DNA of 64,000 nt from Frigoribacterium sp. CFBP 13712 (GCF_014842255.1 NZ_JACYVH010000001.1:531534-595533), one strand, 5' to 3'; shown: positions 8,828 through 17,457, counted from the first letter of the stretch. Translations and numbers: made by a program. Notes: generated by a model not told the origin, from the letters alone.

Positions 8828-10153
8828 CTACTGACCCGAGCTCATCTGGCTGTTCGCGTCCTCGAGGGCCGACTTCACGTCGTCCTCGCTGACGGAACCG
8901 CCCTGGGCAGCGGTGGCGAGGAGTCCCTTGACGGCGGTGCCGACCAGGGTCTCCATCTGTCCCTCCGAGGGGAAGAGGGGCATCGGCTGGGCGTGGTCGG
9001 CGAGCGTGACCTGCTTCAGCTTGATGGTCTCCGACTGGAACGCCGGGTCGTCGTACGCGCTGGTGACGACGGGCAGCGAGCTGAACGACTGGTTCAGGTA
9101 GACCTGCTCCTCGTCGCTCGTGAGGTGCTTGACGAAGTCGATCGCCGCATCCTTGTTGTCCGAGTTGTCGAAGACGCTGACGTTGATGCCGGCGACGTGG
9201 CTCTGCGTGCCGAGCAGGCCTGTCGCGTCGGCGCTCTCCATCGGCACCGGTGCGGCGGCGTAGTCCGTGAAGTCACGGGCGGCGAGGTTCGCGTCGGGCG
9301 CCTGGTCGAAGAACATCGCGGCCTGACCGTCGGCGAAGGTCGCCGCCATGTCGGAGCCGTTGACGCTCTCGGCGTCGGAGGGCGAGACGACCTTGTCGAC
9401 GGCCATGAGGTCGACCCACTGCTTGACGCCCGCGACGACGCCGTCGTTCGCGAAGTCGGGCTCGCCGCTGTCGTCGTAGAGGGCCCCGCCGTTCTGCAGA
9501 CCCCGGACGAACGCCTGGTGCGAGTTGTTCGAGATGCTCGAGCCCGCCATGGTCACGCCCCACTGGTCGATCTCGCCGTCGCCGTCGGTGTCGATCGTCA
9601 GCTTCTTGGCGTCCTCGACGAACTCGTCCCACGTGGCGGGCGGGTCGGTGATGCCGGCCGCCTCGAACATGGCCGTGTTGTAGTACAGCGAGTACGAGAG
9701 ACCGTAGAGCGGCACCGACGTCGGAGCCTGCCCCTCGGCGCCACCGGTCGCGAAGCTGGACTGCACGAAGCGGTCCTGCCCGCCGACGGCCTCGAGCGGG
9801 TCGCCCTCCCACGGGACGAACGCGCCGCTCGACTGCAGCGACACCGCCCACGTGTTGCCGATGTTCAGCACGTCGGGGCCCTCGCCGCTCGACACGGCGG
9901 TGAGGATGCGGTTGTAGAGGTCGGACCACGGGATGACCTCGAGCTCGACCTCGACCCCGGTCTCCTCCGTGTAGCGGTCGATGGACTCCTGGAGGATCTC
10001 CGCGTCCTTCTCGACCGTGGGGGCCTGGTTGCTGGCCCAGTACGTGATCGTCTTGCTGTCGCCGTCGCCGCCTGAGGCGGAGCAGGCGGTCATCGACCCT
10101 GCGGCCACGACTCCTACGGCCAGTGCTGCGATCCAACGGGTCTTGTTCGTCAT
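8828..10153 (-). CDS. Extracellular sugar-binding lipoprotein of ABC importer
   Basis: This substrate-binding protein of 441 residues belongs to solute-binding family 1. The N-terminus has a lysine/arginine-containing n-region, a hydrophobic core and a lipobox ending in MTAC (Cys at about 24), so it is a lipoprotein anchored outside the membrane. The mature part contains ITYWASNQ, the typical first strand, and an EF-hand-like DTDGDGEIDQWG segment that probably binds calcium. The ATG at 10153 is chosen because it gives a complete signal peptide. The gene heads the SBP-permease-permease-dehydrogenase-epimerase-propeller series. Confidence 0.93.
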   Translation of the reverse strand: MTNKTRWIAALAVGVVAAGSMTACSASGGDGDSKTITYWASNQAPTVEKDAEILQESIDRYTEETGVEVELEVIPWSDLYNRILTAVSSGEGPDVLNIGNTWAVSLQSSGAFVPWEGDPLEAVGGQDRFVQSSFATGGAEGQAPTSVPLYGLSYSLYYNTAMFEAAGITDPPATWDEFVEDAKKLTIDTDGDGEIDQWGVTMAGSSISNNSHQAFVRGLQNGGALYDDSGEPDFANDGVVAGVKQWVDLMAVDKVVSPSDAESVNGSDMAATFADGQAAMFFDQAPDANLAARDFTDYAAAPVPMESADATGLLGTQSHVAGINVSVFDNSDNKDAAIDFVKHLTSDEEQVYLNQSFSSLPVVTSAYDDPAFQSETIKLKQVTLADHAQPMPLFPSEGQMETLVGTAVKGLLATAAQGGSVSEDDVKSALEDANSQMSSGQ

Positions 10154-10212
10154 GACTTCTCCTGGTGTCTCATCTTCGAGATTTCTCTTCTTCGAGTAGG
10201 GAAGGTGCTGGT

Positions 10213-10264
10213 GGTGCTGTGTCTCTGGTGCTGTGTCTCTGGTGCTGTGTCTCTGGTGCTGTGC
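10213..10264. repeat. 14-bp tandem repeat upstream of the binding-protein gene
   Basis: The unit GGTGCTGTGTCTCT occurs three times head to tail without mismatches (10213, 10227, 10241), followed by a partial fourth copy. It lies in the leader region about 60 bases upstream of the binding-protein start. The unit length is not a multiple of three and no gene is read through it. Confidence 0.9.
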
Positions 10265-10305
10265 GTCGGTGGTGCGGTCTGTGGGGTGGGGCGGGGGTGC
10301 TGCGG

Positions 10306-10356
10306 CCCGGGGCCCCGGGTGCCGGTCTCGTCGTCGAGGGGCGCCCGGGGCCGGGC
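10306..10356 (-). terminator. GC-rich hairpins after the first dehydrogenase gene
   Basis: Two compact self-complementary stretches, CCCGGGGCCCCGGG (10306-10319) and GCCCGGGGCCGGGC (10343-10356), follow the dehydrogenase stop codon. They may terminate the epimerase-dehydrogenase transcript before the importer genes. The absence of a U tract makes this uncertain. Confidence 0.4.
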
Positions 10357-10368
10357 GTCGGTGGCGGT

Positions 10369-11532
10369 TCAGCCGAGGGTCGCGACCGAAGGGTCCCAGT
10401 CCTCCGGCAGCTCGGGTGTCGGTTCGAGGGTCGAGTCGACGACGACGCCCTCGTGGCGATCGGCCGACTCGGCGAGCGAGACCATGACGTCGAGCACGTG
10501 GAACGCGAGCTCGCCGGGCACCCGCTCGCGCCGACCGCCGCGGATGGCCTGCGCCAGCTCGGCGACGCCGGTGCCGCGGGTGAAGGTCGATCCGCTCGAC
10601 GGCACGACCGTCGGCTCGTCGGCGCCGGTGTGCACGAGCGTGTCGCCCTCGAACTCGTTCGGGTCGGGGAACACGGCCGTGCCCTCGGTGCCGGCGATCT
10701 CGACGAAGCCCGCACGGGCCAGCTTCGAGTCGAAGCTGAAGACCGCCTGCGCGCTCGCGCCGCTCTCGAACTCGAGCAGCGCGCTGATGTGCGTCGGCAC
10801 CTCGACGGGGAACACCGTCCCCGCCTTGGGTCCCGAGCCGATCGTGCGGGTGTCGCGCGCCTTCGACGACGTCGCCGTGACCTTCGCGACCGGGCCGAAG
10901 ACCTGCACGAGCGTCGTGAGGTAGTACGGCCCGACGTCGAACATCGGCCCGGCGCCGTAGGCGAACAGGAACTCGGGGCTCGGGTGCCACGACTCGGGGC
11001 CGGGCACCTGGAACAGCGCCAGCCCGGTGAGAGGCGTGCCGATGTCGCCGCGGCGGACGACGCGGAGACCCGTCTGGAGCCCGGCGCCGAGGAACGTGTC
11101 GGGGGCCACGGCCACCCGCACGCCGGCGTCCTTCGCCGCGGCGAGCAGTCGCGCCCCGCTCTCGCGGTCGAGCGCGTAGGGCTTCTCGCCCCAGACGTGC
11201 TTGCCGGCGGCGACGGCCTTGAGGGCCACCTCCACGTGAGCGGCCGGGATGGTCAGGTTGACGACGATCTCGACGTCGTCGACGGCGAGCAGGTCGTCGA
11301 CCGATCCGCTGGCCGGGACGCCCCACTTCTCGGCCTGCGCCGCGGCGCGCGCCTCGTCGATGTCGGCGATGAACAGCACCTTCAGATCGGGGAACCGCGT
11401 CAGGTTGCCGAGGTACTGGTCGCTGATGACGCCGGCGCCGATGACGCCGACTCCGACGGGCCCGGTCTTCGCCGCGGCGAAGGGGGCCCCCGAGGAGGCG
11501 GTGGTCGCGGAGGCCGTGGTCGTGTCGGTCAT
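10369..11532 (-). CDS. Gfo/Idh/MocA-family oxidoreductase
   Basis: This predicted NAD(P)-dependent sugar dehydrogenase has 387 residues. An N-terminal tail of about 25 residues precedes the Rossmann motif VGVIGAG, and the family lysine lies in GEKPYALD. The ATG start overlaps the stop of the upstream epimerase gene (ATGA), showing tight coupling. With that epimerase it forms the promoter-proximal pair of the locus, and a second dehydrogenase-epimerase pair lies beyond the importer. Substrate preference cannot be assigned. Sugars, inositols and glycosides are all used by this family. Confidence 0.9.
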   Translation of the reverse strand: MTDTTTASATTASSGAPFAAAKTGPVGVGVIGAGVISDQYLGNLTRFPDLKVLFIADIDEARAAAQAEKWGVPASGSVDDLLAVDDVEIVVNLTIPAAHVEVALKAVAAGKHVWGEKPYALDRESGARLLAAAKDAGVRVAVAPDTFLGAGLQTGLRVVRRGDIGTPLTGLALFQVPGPESWHPSPEFLFAYGAGPMFDVGPYYLTTLVQVFGPVAKVTATSSKARDTRTIGSGPKAGTVFPVEVPTHISALLEFESGASAQAVFSFDSKLARAGFVEIAGTEGTAVFPDPNEFEGDTLVHTGADEPTVVPSSGSTFTRGTGVAELAQAIRGGRRERVPGELAFHVLDVMVSLAESADRHEGVVVDSTLEPTPELPEDWDPSVATLG

Positions 11533-12266
11533 GCGCGCACCCCGTCCAGGAACGAGTGGCTCTGCTCGAGCGCCGTGAAGACGTCGCCGTTGTGGTCGTC
11601 GAGCTCGACGACGGCGAGCGCCTGCGGTGCGGCGCGCAGGATGTCGCGGACGGGCATCGTGCCCCGGCCGACGGCGACCTGCTCGGTGTCGTCCTTCGTC
11701 TTCGGACCGTCCTTGATGTGCAGGAACCGCACGCGGTCGCCCAGGCGGGCGAGCAGCTCGGCAGCGTCCACGCCCCCGACCTCCACCCAGTAGGTGTCGA
11801 TCTCGAGCACGACGTCGGCGGGCAGCGCCGCCGCGAAGACCTCGAGGGCCGGGGTGCCGTCGATGAGGTTCTCGAGCTCGAACGCGTGGTTGTGATACCC
11901 CACGGTGAGACCGTGCGCACGCGCCGCCTCGGCGACCTCGCCCAGCTCGGCAGCGACGGCCTCGACGTCTTCGCGGGTGATCCAGCGCGTCTCGTCGATG
12001 TGCGGGTCGATGACCGTCGAGACGCCCAGGCGCACCGCAGCCTCGAAGATCGGCTGGAGGTCCTGTCCGACGAGCTTGGCGTGGGCGCTCGGCGCGGTGA
12101 GGCCGGCGGCCGGGAGGGCTTCCGCGTACTCGTCGACCCGTTCGACGAACCCCCACGGCTCGACCTGCGTGTAGCCGATGTCGGCGAGGCGCTGGAGGGT
12201 GCCGGGCAGGTCCGCCGCGATGGCGTCCCTGACGGTGTAGAGCTGGACCGAGATCGGTGATGTCAC
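11529..12266 (-). CDS. Sugar phosphate isomerase/epimerase (IolE-like TIM barrel)
   Basis: This protein of 245 residues begins MTSPISVQLYTVRD, typical of IolE/hydroxypyruvate-isomerase-like TIM barrels. Possible metal and catalytic residues lie in YHNHAFELE, EIDTYWVEVG, HIKDG and VELDDH. It is the first gene of the minus-strand sugar operon, starting at GTG 12266, 175 bases from the divergent ROK regulator that probably represses it. It is shorter than, and only distantly similar to, the second epimerase in the locus. Confidence 0.87.
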   Translation of the reverse strand: MTSPISVQLYTVRDAIAADLPGTLQRLADIGYTQVEPWGFVERVDEYAEALPAAGLTAPSAHAKLVGQDLQPIFEAAVRLGVSTVIDPHIDETRWITREDVEAVAAELGEVAEAARAHGLTVGYHNHAFELENLIDGTPALEVFAAALPADVVLEIDTYWVEVGGVDAAELLARLGDRVRFLHIKDGPKTKDDTEQVAVGRGTMPVRDILRAAPQALAVVELDDHNGDVFTALEQSHSFLDGVRA

Positions 12267-12441
12267 CTGATGGACTCCTCTTCGAGTGGTGGCGGCACCG
12301 ACGGAACCACCCCCGTTCGGGAGTCGATCGCCGGTGATCGAGACTCACCATAGGACCGCTTCTGTCGACGCGCAAGCAAAAGTCGTCGTGAATCGACGAG
12401 CTTGTCTCGATCGTCATCTCCGCCTGTGCTTTACTGCTCAC
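12267..12441. promoter_or_regulatory. Divergent control region, sugar operon and ROK regulator
   Basis: This 175-base gap between two divergent starts is relatively AT-richer near 12350-12400 and is the natural site for the operator of the ROK repressor. A TTTACT box lies six bases before the ROK ATG, with no ribosome binding site between them, suggesting a leaderless transcript. I could not define a convincing symmetrical operator by eye. Confidence 0.5.
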
Positions 12442-13632
12442 ATGTCCGACACGACCCGGTCGTCGGCGCTGGGGAGCGCCGGCGCGAGCGAGCTCTTCCA
12501 GCTGCTCCGCGACGGTCGGCCGCGGACTCGCGCCGAGCTCGCGACCATGACGGGGCTGGCCCGCTCGACGATCGGCCTGCGACTCGACGCGCTCATCGAG
12601 CTCGGTCTCGTCGGCCCCTTCGCCGACGCGGTCTCCACGGGGGGTCGCCCGCCGTCGCGGGTCGCCCTCGTCCCGTCGGCCAGGGTGGTGCTCGGCGCCG
12701 ACTTCGGGGCGGGGCATCTGAACGTCGCCCTGACGGATCTGATGGGCGACGAGCTCGCCGTGCTGCGCACCGAGATCGACATCGCCGACGGCCCGGTGGC
12801 GGGGTTGACGGCCCTCCTCACCGCGGCCGACACGCTCCTCTCGGGCTTCAGCCGCAGTCGGGACGACCTGATCGGCGTGGGCATCGGCCTGCCCGGCCCC
12901 GTCCAGTTCGGCACGGGCCGCCCCGTGAACCCGCCGATCATGCCCGGCTGGGACGGCTTCGACGTGCCCGGCTGGATGCGGCGTCACCTCGACGTGCCCG
13001 TGCTCGTCGACAACGACGTCAACATCATGGCCCTCGGCGAGCGCGGTCACGCGTTCCCCGACACCGACCACTTCCTCTTCGTCAAGGTCGCCACCGGCAT
13101 CGGCTCGGGCATCATCTCGGGCGGTCGCCTGCAGCGCGGCGCGCAGGGGATCGCCGGTGACATCGGGCACGTGCAGATCCCCCGCGGCGCGGGCATCGCC
13201 TGCCACTGCGGCAACGTGGGCTGCCTCGAGGCCGTCGCCTCGGGGCCCGCCATCGCCCGCGCGCTGCGCGCCTCGGGCCGCGACGTGGCCGGCGGTCGCG
13301 AGGTCATCGATCTCGTCCGTCGCGGCGACATCGAGGCGATCCAGGCCGTCCGGCAGGCCGGTCGCGATCTCGGCGAGGTCCTGACCGCCTGCGTCAACGT
13401 CATCAACCCGTCGGTCATCGCCATCGGCGGCTCGGTGGCCCAGGCGGGCGAGCACCTCATCGCCGGGGTGCGCGAGATCGTGTACACGCGGTCGATGCCC
13501 CTCGCCACCGAGCACCTCAGCATCGTGCAGTCCCGATCGGGCGACCGGGCGGCGATGATCGGGGCGAGCATGCTCGCGATCCACCACGCCCTCTCCCCCG
13601 CCGCCATCGACGAGCTCGCCGCCGCGGTCTGA
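12442..13632 (+). CDS. ROK-family transcriptional regulator
   Basis: This 396-residue regulator has an N-terminal winged HTH (about 15-70, RAELATMTGLARSTIGLRLDAL) fused to a sugar-kinase-like ROK domain. The ROK signature GIACHCGNVGCLEAVASG binds zinc. The ATG at 12442 is preferred over an in-frame upstream start at 12286 because it places the HTH at the usual distance and sits six bases after a -10-like box. It is transcribed divergently from the sugar operon and is probably its repressor, with the transported sugar or a product as inducer. Confidence 0.92.
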   Translation: MSDTTRSSALGSAGASELFQLLRDGRPRTRAELATMTGLARSTIGLRLDALIELGLVGPFADAVSTGGRPPSRVALVPSARVVLGADFGAGHLNVALTDLMGDELAVLRTEIDIADGPVAGLTALLTAADTLLSGFSRSRDDLIGVGIGLPGPVQFGTGRPVNPPIMPGWDGFDVPGWMRRHLDVPVLVDNDVNIMALGERGHAFPDTDHFLFVKVATGIGSGIISGGRLQRGAQGIAGDIGHVQIPRGAGIACHCGNVGCLEAVASGPAIARALRASGRDVAGGREVIDLVRRGDIEAIQAVRQAGRDLGEVLTACVNVINPSVIAIGGSVAQAGEHLIAGVREIVYTRSMPLATEHLSIVQSRSGDRAAMIGASMLAIHHALSPAAIDELAAAV

Positions 13633-13743
13633 CCGCACGAGGCAGGCGCCCGCTCCGAGCGACACGCCCCGACTCCGGCCGACTCCGGCCGACACGGTCT
13701 CCGCCGGTTCGATCGAGCCGCCTCGACGAGCGACAATGGAGGC

Positions 13744-14457
13744 ATGACCGTCGTCCAGCCCATGCTCTCCCTGTGGGACGACGACGAGACCGAGCCCGCG
13801 CCTCCTCGGCGACTCCGCCTCCCCGCCCACGAGACCCGCGTGCTGGCCGACTCGACCGACCGCATCGCCTGGCTCCGGGCCCGCAGCCAGGGCATCACGG
13901 CCACGGACGTGGCCCGCCTGTCGAGCGCGAAGGCCGTGCAGGCGGTCGTGCTCGACAAGATGTACGGCAACGGCTTCGGCGGCAACGCCTACACCGATCA
14001 CGGTCGTGCGCGCGAGCCCGAGATCGCCCGCTGGGTGCTGCGCGAGCACGGCATCGAGCCCAGCTCGAAGCTGTTCCACGCCGCCGACCAGCGCCGTCAC
14101 CTCGCGACCCCCGACGGTGTCGCCGTCCGGCCCGACGGCCGGGTCGAGCTCTGCGAGATCAAGACGACCAAGAAGGCGTGGACGAGCATCCCGCGCACGT
14201 ACCTGCGTCAGGTGTTCTGGCAGCAGTACGTGCTCGGCGCCGAGCGCACCCTCGTCGTCTGGGAGCAGCACCTCGACTTCGTGCCCGTCGACGAGGTGCC
14301 CCTCAGCCGCTGGGTCGACCGCGACGACGACGAGATCCACCGCCTCGTCACGCTCGCCGACCACGTGCTCGACACCCTCGCGCGGCAGGCGCCCGTCGAC
14401 CCCTTCGCGCTCGGTCGCCGCGCGTACGAGCCCCCGCCGTACGACCCGCTGCGCTGA
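13744..14457 (+). CDS. YqaJ-family (lambda-exonuclease-like) nuclease domain protein
   Basis: The 237 residues resemble YqaJ viral recombinase/exonucleases of the PD-(D/E)XK fold. Visible motifs are GITATDVARL (about 50), GRAREPEIARW (about 86), TPDGVAV and the catalytic CEIKTTKKAW. Phage versions degrade one DNA strand and work with a RecT-like annealing protein, but no such partner lies nearby. The gene stands alone between a ROK regulator and a quinone reductase-like gene and shows no compositional sign of recent transfer. It starts at ATG 13744 after a GACAAT box. A short GC hairpin follows at 14461-14475. Confidence 0.82.
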   Translation: MTVVQPMLSLWDDDETEPAPPRRLRLPAHETRVLADSTDRIAWLRARSQGITATDVARLSSAKAVQAVVLDKMYGNGFGGNAYTDHGRAREPEIARWVLREHGIEPSSKLFHAADQRRHLATPDGVAVRPDGRVELCEIKTTKKAWTSIPRTYLRQVFWQQYVLGAERTLVVWEQHLDFVPVDEVPLSRWVDRDDDEIHRLVTLADHVLDTLARQAPVDPFALGRRAYEPPPYDPLR

Positions 14458-14625
14458 CTCCGCGGCCGGGCCGCGCGTTGCTGCTCCGCTCGCCCCGTCG
14501 AGACTTCTCCGAGCAGTGACACCGTCGAAACACGTCCGACTCACGGTCGCCCTTTACTGGGGAGGACCCGCGAAGGCCGGCCGTGCACCTGACGTGCACC
14601 GCGCCCAGGGGTCCGAGGGAGAGCG

Positions 14626-15600
14626 ATGACGACGACGATGGCGACGACGATGCGCGCGATGGTGATCGACGAGACGGGCGGTGCCGATCGGATCATCGCC
14701 CGAGACGTCCCCCGGCCCCGACGGATCGGCAGCGAGGTGCTGATCGAGGTCGTGGCGGCCGGGGTCAACCGCTGCGACGAGGAGGCGCGCGAGGGTCTCG
14801 GGGACGGCGTCGCCCCCACCGCGTTCCCCGTCGTACCCGGGCGCGACTTCAGCGGGGTCGTCGTCGAGACGCCGTACGCGGCCCATCCCCTCCGGGTCGG
14901 CGACGCCGTCTACGGCATGACCGCGTTCCCCCGAGGAGGCGGCAGCTACGCCCCCTACGTCAGCGTGCCCGCGCAGTCGGTCACCCGCAAACCCCCCGCG
15001 CTCTCGCATGTCGAGGCGGCGGGTGTGCCGCTCGCGGCCCTGACCGCCTGGGGCCTCGTCGTCGACCTCGCCAAGGCCCACGACGGCCAGCGCATCCTCG
15101 TCCACGCGGGCGCGGGCGGGGTCGGGCACTTCGCCGTGCAGTTCGCCTCGTACTTCGGGGCGCACGTCGTGGCGACGGGTTCGAGTCGGAACTCGGGCTG
15201 GCTCCGCGAACTCGGAGCGGCCGAGGTCGTCGACTACTCCGTCTCGGAGTTCGACCGCACGGTGCGGGACATCGACGTCGTGGTCGACCTCCTCGACGAC
15301 GTCGACGTCGCCAGACGATCGCTCCCGGTTCTCCGACCCGGCGGGCTGCTCGTGCACGCGTCGCCGTCGACCTGGCCCGCCGTCGCCGAGCTGGCGACCG
15401 AGGCGGGCGTCCGCTCGACGGGCTTCGCGGTGACCCCCGACGCGGCGACCCTGGCCGTCGTCACGCGCCTCCTCGACTCGGGCGACGTCCGGGTGTACAT
15501 CGACGACGTCTACGACCTCGCTGACGCGGCGGACGCCCAGCGGAGGCTCGCCCAGGGGCACACCCGCGGCAAGCTGGTGCTGCGCGTCGGCGACGAGTGA
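14626..15600 (+). CDS. NADPH:quinone reductase-like medium-chain dehydrogenase
   Basis: This zinc-independent MDR-family oxidoreductase has 324 residues. A GroES-like N-terminal domain is followed by the nucleotide-binding motif AGAGGVGHFAVQFA (about 162-175). Zinc-ligand cysteines of classical alcohol dehydrogenases are missing, which fits quinone or enone reduction with NADPH. The ATG at 14626 has a GGGAGAG ribosome binding site. Two copies of GTGCAC spaced five bases apart (14583-14599) lie just upstream and could be an operator. It is convergent with the GNAT gene. Confidence 0.87.
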   Translation: MTTTMATTMRAMVIDETGGADRIIARDVPRPRRIGSEVLIEVVAAGVNRCDEEAREGLGDGVAPTAFPVVPGRDFSGVVVETPYAAHPLRVGDAVYGMTAFPRGGGSYAPYVSVPAQSVTRKPPALSHVEAAGVPLAALTAWGLVVDLAKAHDGQRILVHAGAGGVGHFAVQFASYFGAHVVATGSSRNSGWLRELGAAEVVDYSVSEFDRTVRDIDVVVDLLDDVDVARRSLPVLRPGGLLVHASPSTWPAVAELATEAGVRSTGFAVTPDAATLAVVTRLLDSGDVRVYIDDVYDLADAADAQRRLAQGHTRGKLVLRVGDE

Positions 15601-15619
15601 CCCTGCTGCCGGCCGTGTG

Positions 15620-16156
15620 TCAGACGGCGCACTCGAGCACGAGGTCGTCGTGCTCGCGACCGCCCACGACGAAGCGCCTCGCACCCACGGTCTCGAAGCC
15701 CCGCCCGGCGTAGAACGCCTGAGCGCGCGCGTTCTCGCCGTTGACGCCGAGCCAGACGGACTCGGCGCCATCGGTGGCGGCGGCCTCGAAGACCGCGGCC
15801 ATCATGCGCGCCGCCACGCCCTGCCCGTGCCGGTCGGGCATCACGTAGAACTTGCTCAGCTCGACCGTGGGCCGGGCCGTCACGGCTGACGCGACGTCGG
15901 CGTCGGACGGCTCGCCCTCGATCAGCATCGCGTAACCGACGACATCGTCGATCTCCTCGTCGACGGCGACGAGGAGGGTCCGCGCGGGGTCGTCCAGGTA
16001 CTCGGCGAACCGCTCGGCGCTGAGGGTCGTGGTGACGAACCGGGCGATCTCGACGAGGGGCGTGCCGGGAGGGCAGGCGAGAGGGAACGTGACGGCTGCG
16101 ACGTGCGCGAGCGGTCGGACGTCGGGAGCGGCGGCGAGGCGGATGGAGACGGTCAC
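15620..16156 (-). CDS. GNAT-family N-acetyltransferase
   Basis: This predicted acetyl-CoA-dependent acetyltransferase has 178 residues. The acetyl-CoA-binding segment ELSKFYVMPDRHGQGVAARMM (about 98-118) carries the R/Q-x-x-G-x-G/A signature, and the C-terminal NARAQAFYAGRGF completes the fold. It starts at GTG 16156. The target is unknown. It lies after the rplA terminator and is convergent with the quinone reductase-like gene, so it is probably a separate unit. Confidence 0.88.
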   Translation of the reverse strand: MTVSIRLAAAPDVRPLAHVAAVTFPLACPPGTPLVEIARFVTTTLSAERFAEYLDDPARTLLVAVDEEIDDVVGYAMLIEGEPSDADVASAVTARPTVELSKFYVMPDRHGQGVAARMMAAVFEAAATDGAESVWLGVNGENARAQAFYAGRGFETVGARRFVVGGREHDDLVLECAV

Positions 16157-16182
16157 CCGGCCATCGTGCCAGGGGACGACGA

Positions 16183-16212
16183 AGGCCGCCCCGCTCGAGA
16201 GCGGGACGGCCT
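16183..16212 (-). terminator. Terminator after rplA
   Basis: The stem AGGCCG-CCCGCT/AGCGGG-CGGCCT with a CGAG loop and one bulged pair lies 32 bases past the rplA stop. It closes the secE-nusG-rplK-rplA unit. Confidence 0.65.
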
Positions 16213-16244
16213 GTCGTGACGATCGGTGTGATCGAGGCTGAAGC

Positions 16245-16934
16245 CTAGAAGACGTTGATGTCGAGGGGGATGCCGGGACCGAAGGTGGTCGACAGCGTGC
16301 CCTTGGTGATGTAACGGCCCTTCGAGGACGACGGCTTGAGGCGGACGACCTCGTCGAGCGCGGCGTCGAGGTTGGTGTTCAGCTGCTCTTCCGAGAAGCC
16401 GGCCTTGCCGATGACGAAGTGCACGTTGGAGTGCTTGTCGACACGGAACTCGATCTTTCCGCCCTTGATGTCGTTCACGGCCTGGGCCACGTTCGGCGTC
16501 ACGGTGCCGGTCTTCGGGTTGGGCATCAGACCGCGCGGGCCGAGGACCTTACCGAGACGACCGACCTTGCCCATGAGCTCGGGGGTCGAGACCGCGGAGT
16601 CGAACGACGTGTAACCGCCGGCGACCTTCTCGATGAGCTCGTCGCCACCGACCTCGTCGGCGCCGGCGGCGAGAGCCGCCTCGGCTGCCGCACCGGTCGC
16701 GAAGACGATGACGCGGGCGGTCTTACCCGTGCCGTGCGGCAGGATGACCGTGCCACGGACCATCTGGTCCGCCTTGCGGGGGTCGACGCCGAGCTTGAGC
16801 GCGACCTCGACGGTCGAGTCGAACTTCTTCGAACCGGTCTCGCGAGCGACGGCGACGGCCTCGCTGGTGCTGTAGAACTTGCCTGCCTCGATCTTCTCGG
16901 CAGCGGCGCGGTACGCCTTGGACTTCTGAGCCAT
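16245..16934 (-). CDS. rplA: 50S ribosomal protein uL1
   Basis: L1 forms the mobile L1 stalk of the large subunit and takes part in E-site tRNA release. The start [11 protein letters not shown] at 16934 gives the standard 229 residues. The in-frame extension upstream lacks family similarity. The signature [15 protein letters not shown] is present at about 125-140. It lies downstream of rplK and is the last gene before a hairpin terminator. In other bacteria L1 represses the rplK-rplA mRNA, but no clear binding site was identified here. Confidence 0.97.
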   Translation of the reverse strand: MAQKSKAYRAAAEKIEAGKFYSTSEAVAVARETGSKKFDSTVEVALKLGVDPRKADQMVRGTVILPHGTGKTARVIVFATGAAAEAALAAGADEVGGDELIEKVAGGYTSFDSAVSTPELMGKVGRLGKVLGPRGLMPNPKTGTVTPNVAQAVNDIKGGKIEFRVDKHSNVHFVIGKAGFSEEQLNTNLDAALDEVVRLKPSSSKGRYITKGTLSTTFGPGIPLDINVF

Positions 16935-17025
16935 GCGGAAATCTCCTGATTTCGAGAGTGTGGTTACGAGCCTGGCCGGCTCTCCCACGGATGTCTGGGG
17001 TGGTGGGGTGCCCGGGGGCGAGTGC

Positions 17026-17457
17026 TTACGCGTCCACCGTGATGCCCATGGAACGGGCGGTGCCGGCGATGATCTTCGCCGCGGCGTCGATGTCGTTGGC
17101 GTTCAGGTCGGCCTGCTTGGTGGTGGCGATCTCGCGGACCTGGTCCATGGTCAGCTTGCCGACCTTGTCGGTGTGCGGGGTGCCGGATCCCTTGGCGACG
17201 CCGGCCGCCTTCTTGATGAGCTCCGCCGCGGGCGGGGTCTTCAGGATGAACGTGAACGAACGGTCTTCGTACACGGTGATCTCGACCGGGACGACGTTGC
17301 CGCGCTGCGACTCGGTCGCGGCGTTGTATGCCTTGCAGAACTCCATGATGTTCACGCCGTGCTGACCCAGGGCCGGGCCGATGGGCGGGGCGGGGTTCGC
17401 GGCGCCGGCGTTGATCTGAAGCTTGATCAGACCCGTGACCTTCTTTTTCGGTGCCAT
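17026..17457 (-). CDS. rplK: 50S ribosomal protein uL11
   Basis: L11 sits at the base of the stalk, contacts 23S rRNA in the GTPase centre and is needed for stringent response signalling. The 143 residues include the proline-rich N-terminal motif [20 protein letters not shown] and the C-terminal RNA-binding domain. It lies between nusG (131 bases upstream) and rplA (91 bases downstream), the conserved order in bacteria. Confidence 0.97.
   Translation of the reverse strand: MAPKKKVTGLIKLQINAGAANPAPPIGPALGQHGVNIMEFCKAYNAATESQRGNVVPVEITVYEDRSFTFILKTPPAAELIKKAAGVAKGSGTPHTDKVGKLTMDQVREIATTKQADLNANDIDAAAKIIAGTARSMGITVDA

Noticed and set aside
10213-10264. Possible CRISPR array
   Set aside because: The repeats are contiguous 14-mers without spacers, and no cas genes are present.
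8828-11920. A 1030-residue open frame running through the binding protein and into two other genes on the same strand
   Set aside because: Only the C-terminal 441 residues match a family. The rest is an out-of-frame reading of the dehydrogenase and epimerase genes, typical of GC-rich third positions.
10369-14544. A 1391-residue minus-strand frame antisense to the ROK regulator and YqaJ genes
   Set aside because: The dehydrogenase at its end is real, but the upstream 1000 residues mirror genes on the other strand and show Arg/Asp/His-rich shadow composition.
14583-14599. Two GTGCAC palindromes before the quinone reductase-like gene as a defined operator
   Set aside because: The spacing is suggestive, but short GC-rich palindromes are expected often at this composition and no regulator is adjacent.
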